Shown here: in pieces, positions 58,348 to 64,000 of the stretch
Numbering within the stretch: the stretch's first letter is position 1
How the letters are laid out: each line of letters begins with the position of its first letter
DNA from: Entomortierella parvispora
Lineage: Eukaryota; Mortierellomycota; Mortierellomycetes; Mortierellales; Mortierellaceae
Assembly: GCA_963573315.1 (NCBI GenBank)
Contig: OY752142.1
Span: 1,550,001 to 1,614,000, forward strand
Length of the DNA: 64,000 nt
Direction of reading: 5' to 3'
Program-made: the position numbers and the translations under genes
Notes under the pieces: model-generated
What the model was told of the DNA's origin: nothing
Databases searched by the model: none
What the model saw: only the letters and a program-made list of their open reading frames with translations

Positions 58348-59506
58348 ATGCAATCACCAGCCAACAACATTCAGTCACCACGGTCTAGCCGACCATCAGC
58401 ACAACAGAATCAAGTTCCCTATGACAAGGAGCTCATGGCTTCACTCCATGTGCTGCTTGATCAACTTAGTGTCGTGGAGCAACAAGGCCTGGTTATGCTC
58501 CAAAAGATGTAAGCATAGCTTCCTTGGCAGAATGGAAGAGGCAGAGCGATTAGCAATAATGGAATGAACTTCATGAACCACTGCTGTTCCTGCCCTGGCC
58601 CTAATGAGAAATTCTTGCTTTAAAATAGTGAGGAATCCTTCAAACATCCCTATGCTCAGCAGGAAGCGATCGGTATGAACTGGATGAACATTCATACGTA
58701 CATTTAGAACTGAATACAAGGAGAAAGTCCTGATCAATGTTCCTGTTCAATATCTAATAGCGGACACTGCCTCGTTGTTGATTCATCTCGACACACTTAC
58801 AACCCAAGCAAGGACAACGGGATTCGGAGCTTTGACGTTACTACCCACCTCGCCCACCGTGGTATCAACCCCCTCGGCCTCCTCATCCAGCGTTGTGGCA
58901 GGAACTCCAAAGCCTATGTTTCTCTCACCTAGGATGAACAACCATATTCACAACAATCTCAACGTTTCGTCTTCAACCAACATTAACAGTACCGGGATGG
59001 ATGTTCAGATGATGTCACCAATACCCCTGAGTCTTGTCAGTACCCCAGCCGCATCATCCTCAATTTTAAACAATGCTACCACCACTGCGACTACTGGAAC
59101 CACAGGAGCCACTCCAGGCTCGACCAACAGCATTGCAACTCCTGCACAACAACCAGCGCCAAACCCTGCGTCTCCTTTTCCAAGCTCAGATGTCATCATG
59201 TCATCTTCAACCCCAGGTGCATCGGGTCAGCTCGATCCCAGTGGAATGTTGCCTAACTCAGGAATGGTCTCGACACCCTCTTCAGTGGCGGCTGCCGCTG
59301 CTGCAGCTGTTTCTTCAACGGGTTCGGGGGCTTTTGGAACACCAGCCACGCCGGCGACCCCTTCTGCACAGTCGTCCTCGGCTCATCCCAGCGCAGCTCT
59401 GACTCAGATGATGGAGGCTCGTCAACGAGATGTACAGGCCCTTTACTCTGAGAAAAGAAAACTCAAGATGAACTTCAAAGTTGCTGCTCAAATTATTAAA
59501 CCATAG
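58348..59506 (+). CDS. Unknown protein with short helical ends and Ser/Thr-rich centre
   Basis: Three exons (58348-58508, 58629-58672, 58761-59506) encode 316 residues. The last acceptor was set at 58760 because the nearer AG at about 58706 breaks the frame, while this one gives EAIADTASLLIHLDTL. The N-terminal 90 residues contain amphipathic helices (KELMASLHVLLDQLSVVEQQGLVMLQKI). The centre is Ser/Thr/Pro/Ala-rich with no structure, and the last 35 residues form another charged helix (TQMMEARQRDVQALYSEKRKLKMNF). The layout recalls small transcription-coactivator subunits such as Mediator, but there is no clear match. I do not recognise the family. Confidence 0.65.
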
Positions 59507-59679
59507 ATGCCACAGTACTATAGAAAATAAAAAAGCAAAATAAAAAAACAATAATAAAAACTTGCAGGGAGGTGCAGATTTAATACAAAAAAGCATGTTC
59601 TAAAAGTACACAACATGACCGGAAAATGATCAATGATAATAAAACAAAGGGTAGAGTCACAGAGAAAGAGAAAGAAAAT

Positions 59680-62600
59680 CTAACGAGTGTATCGGGTAGG
59701 TTTGTAGGCAGTCTCTCGTCTCGGCCGTCCAGCATCATCCATACTTGGCGCTATGGAGGTTGAGGTTGGTTTCCTGGACGGAGAAGATGCCCTGGAACGA
59801 GAACCGCCTCGACTCTTCCTGCTAGGATCGGATCCATCATTACCGACACCGTCTTGACCCTGTGCAGACCAATGTCTGTCCATTTCCTTTCCATAGAACA
59901 CAAACAATTCCTCGTTCGCCTTGACATCGCGGTTGGTGGTGCAAATTACTTGGTTAACGACGCTTCCAGTGATAAAAGAAACGTTGCCGTTGGGATCCTC
60001 GTTCATAAAGTGAAAAGGGCAGTAAAGGCGACCATGAGGATCAGTATATGCCTGACCATTTTCATCCGTTGCATCCAAGACCGTCCGGCGGTACATGATT
60101 GAGTACTGAGATGCTTGACCGACGCCGTCCTTGAGGGAATCAAACTCATTCTCGGTCATTGGCACGCCGAAATAAAAGCCCAGTGGAGTACCGGTAGGCA
60201 GATCCTTGACAGCAAAGAGTCCCATGCCTGCATTGGGGATCGAGGACACGTCCACACGCACAATCTCTTCCAATTTGGCCGGCACTTGACTCAAATCCAG
60301 ATCCTGCAGACGGTCCTGTTGAGAAGAGGTCTGAGAGCCCGCTCTTCTACCAAGATCCAAAGCAAAGGCAAATCGATCTCCTTCAGGATTAGAATATGGG
60401 GGCGCGCCTGTCGTCGGCGTAGGAGGACAGGATCCATTCTTTTGCAGATCGAGTGATTGAAGCTTGTCAGCAACCTTGCTATCTTCTACTGTCGTGGACT
60501 CCACGGGCTCTTCCTTTGGTGGTGTTTCCTTGGTGATGTCGCTCTCAGCTTTGACTTTCTTGCTATTGTCACCGTGTTCGTGCTGATCCATCTCTGTAAG
60601 ACCATGAAGGCGCTTCCTAGACTCAAAAGACGAGTCTGCACGATGCAATTCTGGTCTATCCTCCATTTTGTCACTTGAATCCTCATCGCGAGTACCAGCG
60701 GGGTCCTCTTTCACATGCTGCGGGCGACTCTTTGGGATCCCGAAGCAAAGTGGCCAGTCCCTTTGGACAAGTTGTTCCATCCATGAATTGTATTCACTGA
60801 CGGCGGTGTCAAAGTTGCCAGGCTGATAGGCGAGTCTGAAATGAGTACTCCTACTGCCCTCTGGCTTGAAAGGGATGAAGTACTTGTCGCCGTTGTTGGT
60901 TAAACAAGCCGACGCCGAATTCATCGGAGTCTACAAGTTCGCAAACAAGAAAATACAAGAATACAAGAACACAAAGAAAGAGTCAGGGCCCAAGCTCTTT
61001 TCTTTGATCAATTCATTAATCGTGTGAGACATTAAGGTCCAAGAAAACTTACTTTGCCGGTGAAGACACGTGGGAGACCCTTTTCTGCGCTAAACTTCTT
61101 GTCGAGCTCCACTGCAGCCATGATCAACTCTTGGCGGGCTGCCGTTCGGTCTGGCATCGCACGCAGGGCCAGGAACATCATGTAGGGCTGAGTGTGCCAC
61201 CGGGGCTTGAAATGGGACCTCTGCGGAGTGGTTGCGCCACTGGACGACCGCGGAAATCCTGCCGAAGTTGGAGTTGAAGGATTGGTGGCGCCAGACCCAT
61301 CCTTCACAGGTGAGGTGTTCGCAGATGATCCTGGATAAAACGGGGTCTCTCGCATCAATTCTACACCCGGAGAAGCTGGTGGGGAGAATGGCGGCGTTGC
61401 CGTAGCAGGGGCGATGGCAGACGGTGTCCTCCTGAATCGATTCGTGGGCGAAGCATGAGGCTGGATTGACACAAAGTTGTGGGTGAGCATCTGCAGTTGC
61501 GAATGGAAAGAGGACGGCGAGGATGGTGAAGAGGCCGGGGAACTAGCGAGAGGAAATGGAGAGTAGAAAAAGTCGGCAGAGGAATCGCGCTGTCCATTCT
61601 GGCTCTTTTTGGGCTGTCGAGGGGTCTTTGGAGTCTTTGGGGTCCGAGGCTGCTTGGGTGTTCTTGGAGTCTTTGGTTGGTCCTGCTGTTGTTGTTGCGA
61701 CCAATGGCTGCTATGAGTCGAGATGGACTGTGGCAACGGTGGGAGCGGATGGCTAAAGTAGTTGGCCGACGGACCTTTGCTTTGTGGGGACAATGCAATA
61801 GGTGCCAGGGTCTTGTTCAGATGGACAACACCTTCGGACATGACCTCGTCTTCTTCCTCTTCCTCTTCCTCCTCGTCCTGGCCATGACCATTGAGCTTTA
61901 CAGGAGCAGGGGCACTAGAGCCGGGGTGGGGAGAGTCCAGATCCATGTGCACACCCGAGTTGTTTGCATTGACGGTGGAAATGCTCACAGCTGATCCTAT
62001 GGTTCTGGCTCTCGTGGGAGAAGGAGGCTGGGAAGTGCCTGTGTGAGCAGCATGTGGATTGCTCATGGCAGTACCGTTGGAATGATGCTGCTGTCTATGG
62101 GGGATGGAGATGGACAGGGGATGTCCTCTTGCTGACTCGATCTCTCCAGGCTCTCGAAGGGGATGGTTTGCAGAGCGAGGTAAGGGGGGAAGGGAGGAAG
62201 AGGTAGACGAGGAGGAAGAGGAAGAGTGATACTGCAGAGGAGGTGCAGAGACGGTCTTTGCCATGGCCAGACGGGGATGGCCTTGGTGCAGGGGTGGTGG
62301 GGAGGGTGAGGTTCGTCGAGGGCCGTGCGCATGTGGATTGGAAGAGTGGTGTGCAGAGTGATGACCATGGCCAAAGTGATGGCTACGCTTGTCCTCTTGA
62401 GGCTGGTCTAAGAGCGACTGGGCTGCAGCAGGGTCCATGAAGGCCGCCGCGCTGAGCATCAGGAGAGTGTCTGCTGCCGCAGAGTCGGTCGAGTGCCGGT
62501 GTCCTCGGAGATGGTGTGGATGTGGCTGATGATGCATGCTATGGTGTTGGTGCTGTTGGTGCTGCTGGAGCTGGTGCTGGTGCTGCTGTTGAGGCAGAGG

Positions 62601-62882
62601 GGAGTGTGAGTTTGAATGATGGTGATGGTGGAATGATGCCGAGGAGGAGTGAACAGGGTGCGAGTGTGCAGCATGGGGATGCACCGGGTGGTGATGATGC
62701 TGCAAAGGATGAGGCGAATGGGGATGGTGTGCCAGCGGGTGCTGGTGATGCTCGCCTGCAACCCTGCCGTTCTGCTGCAGATGTGCCGAATGATCCATGG
62801 ATGAAGCAGCGGGAAGGAGGAGGAGGAAGGCAATAGGGGGAGAAGGATGGAGAGGAGGGGGAGGAAAGGGATGATGAGACAA
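59680..62882 (-). CDS. SET-domain protein with histidine-rich N terminus
   Basis: Two exons (62882-61053, 60930-59680) in phase give 1026 residues, or 998 if the inner ATG at 62798 is used. The N-terminal 250 residues are rich in His, Ser, Pro and Gln, with runs of His and HQ/HP repeats. An acidic run EEEEEEEDE is near residue 345. A short globular region spans the splice (HTQPYMMFLALRAMPDRTAARQELIMAAVELDKKF). The SET fold is at about residues 825-965: NAGMGLFAVKDLPTGTPLGFYFG, LYCPFHFMNEDPNGNV in place of the usual NHS-PN motif, and ANEELFVFYGKEMDRHW in place of EELTYDYG. The unusual motifs make methyltransferase activity uncertain; a PRDM-like or divergent SET role is possible. The C terminus is basic and Ser-rich. 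Confidence 0.8.
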
Positions 62883-63034
62883 GGCTCTCTAGGGTCCAAG
62901 AAAAACGAAAACAATCCCTCACAAAAAAAAAACAAATGCAAATCGAATGCATTGTGTGTTTTTCAAAGACCGCCCTGTGAGTTGATGCATGTTTGCCTGC
63001 ATTCATTCATCCTCCATTGATTGATTGATGAACC

Positions 63035-63057
63035 AAAAAAAAAAAAAAAAAAAAAAA
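63035..63057 (+). repeat. Poly-A run
   Basis: 23 consecutive A between the 3' end of the acidic gene (stop at 63081) and the SET gene leader. Confidence 0.9.
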
Positions 63058-63080
63058 CACAATCTGAAAGACAGTCACTT

Positions 63081-64000
63081 TTATTTTTTGCTCCTCCTCT
63101 TCTTGGACTTTGACTTCTTCTTGAGCGTCTTTTGCTTGTGAAGCTCGGCCAATGCACCATCCACGCTCTGTGGCCTGGAAGCATCGTCCTCCTGTGTTTC
63201 TTGGTTGTCCACGGCAAAAGATTCTCTCTTGGATTCGAGCCCGGTGTGTTGCCCTTCCTCTTCGTCCGAGTCGTCCTCTTCATCCTCATCTTCCTCATCT
63301 TCTTCGTCCTCCTCTGCTTCGGCAACTTCTTCCACTCCGTCCACCCCGGCAGTGTTTGCAATCATAGTCTCCTTCGCTTCTTCCTCCGCAACCCCCTTGA
63401 CTGACTGTACTCTGTCCCCTTGCTTTTTTACCTCCTCAGTAATTGGGACATTTTCTGCAATCTCTCTCTCAACAACAAGTTCTTCGACAGGAAGGTACTC
63501 CTTGGCAGGAACAGGGGCCTCATCTGTCGCCTCAACATTTGTGTGGTTGGCAGAGTGTTCTGTCAATACTGCCTCTTGCTGCGAGACTTCCATCTCAACC
63601 ATCGATGCTGGAGATTCCGGAGCCAACATGAGCAAGACCTCTTCTTTGTCGTCATCACCATCGATTTCGTTGTCATTGTCGTCGCCTTCGTCCCTCACAC
63701 TGAGCATTTGCAGTGCAGGTTCTTCAGTTTCTAAATCGTGTACAACACTCTCACCAGCGAGATATTGCGAAGCAGGGAGGACGTCCTCCAATGAGACCCG
63801 GTTGAGGATTTCAATTGTGTCCTCGCTGTCATCTTGGCCTTCATCATCTGAGGTCTCTGCTTCAAGCTGAATATAATGGGGCTCAGAGTGCTGATCTTGC
63901 TCAACTGAGTCCGAGACGATCTCTAGCTCGTGCGCAGCCTTGGATTCGTTGAAAGTCTCTGAGGTTAAACCAGACGCGACAACTATAGCCTCTGAATTCG
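63081..64000 (-). CDS. Acidic protein, 3' part (cut by right window edge)
   Basis: An open frame on the minus strand runs without a stop from the window edge to 63081, at least 306 codons; no start codon is needed inside the window. The protein is very acidic (Glu, Asp, with an EEDEEDEEDEDEEDDSDEEEG run) and ends in a basic tail (KQKTLKKKSKSKKRRSKK) that resembles a nuclear or nucleolar localisation signal. No domain is recognisable. Low-complexity acidic proteins with basic tails are common among chromatin and nucleolar factors, which is only a hint. Confidence 0.6.
   Translation of the reverse strand, partial: NSEAIVVASGLTSETFNESKAAHELEIVSDSVEQDQHSEPHYIQLEAETSDDEGQDDSEDTIEILNRVSLEDVLPASQYLAGESVVHDLETEEPALQMLSVRDEGDDNDNEIDGDDDKEEVLLMLAPESPASMVEMEVSQQEAVLTEHSANHTNVEATDEAPVPAKEYLPVEELVVEREIAENVPITEEVKKQGDRVQSVKGVAEEEAKETMIANTAGVDGVEEVAEAEEDEEDEEDEDEEDDSDEEEGQHTGLESKRESFAVDNQETQEDDASRPQSVDGALAELHKQKTLKKKSKSKKRRSKK

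Overview
The window is eukaryotic and fungal. Genes are interrupted by short introns (mostly 50-150 bases) with GTAAGT-type donors and TAG/CAG acceptors. The conserved proteins (class I myosin, ROK1- and DBP6-type helicases, PTR2-type transporter, BAG-domain Hsp70 cofactor) are fungal in style. A dihydropteridine reductase for tetrahydrobiopterin recycling, a HEN1 small-RNA methyltransferase, and long A/T homopolymers fit an early-diverging fungus, most likely Mortierella or a relative. That placement is inference: no rRNA or other taxonomic marker is present, and no tRNA or CRISPR was found.

Layout, left to right. 1-3744 (-): 5' part of a class I myosin, cut by the left edge. 5268-5525: decayed, internally deleted copy of the monooxygenase gene that lies further right. 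5915-7965 (+): secreted, membrane-anchored kelch protein. 8612-10490 (+): FAD monooxygenase with an 11-base microexon. 10686-11652 (-): AP-3 sigma. 11777-12561: 785-bp element with perfect 26-bp terminal inverted repeats and TA target duplication, in the shared upstream region of AP-3 sigma and HEN1. 12810-14501 (+): HEN1. 14870-16271 (-): proteasome RPN8. 16625-19432 and 19694-21976 (-): DEAD-box helicases DBP6-like and ROK1-like. 22190-23915 (-): argininosuccinate synthase. 24608-28137 (-): RhoGEF. 28138-32385: gene-poor. 32386-34311 (-): peptide transporter. 34312-37695: gene-poor. 37696-39154 (-): amino-acid transporter. 40458-44855 (-): FGAM synthase. 45959-47169 (+): dihydropteridine reductase with a probable GC-AG intron. 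47420-48385 (+): hexapeptide-repeat acetyltransferase. 48583-50173 and 50620-51786 (-): tandem PP1 phosphatases. 52634-56670 (+): valyl-tRNA synthetase. 56905-58161 (+): membrane-anchored BAG protein with four C-terminal repeats. 58348-59506 (+): unknown. 59680-62882 (-): SET-domain protein with a His-rich N terminus. 63081-64000 (-): 3' part of an acidic protein, cut by the right edge.

The genes are mostly ordinary housekeeping and signalling functions without operon logic. Two helicases for the two ribosomal subunits sit side by side, and two PP1 genes form a local duplication. The most noteworthy signals are the transposon between AP-3 sigma and HEN1, the PP1 pair with a sharply bounded tract of near-identity and reciprocal intron differences, the monooxygenase pseudogene, several very small exons, and the BAG protein's repeats. 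I did not find a convincing new multi-gene system.
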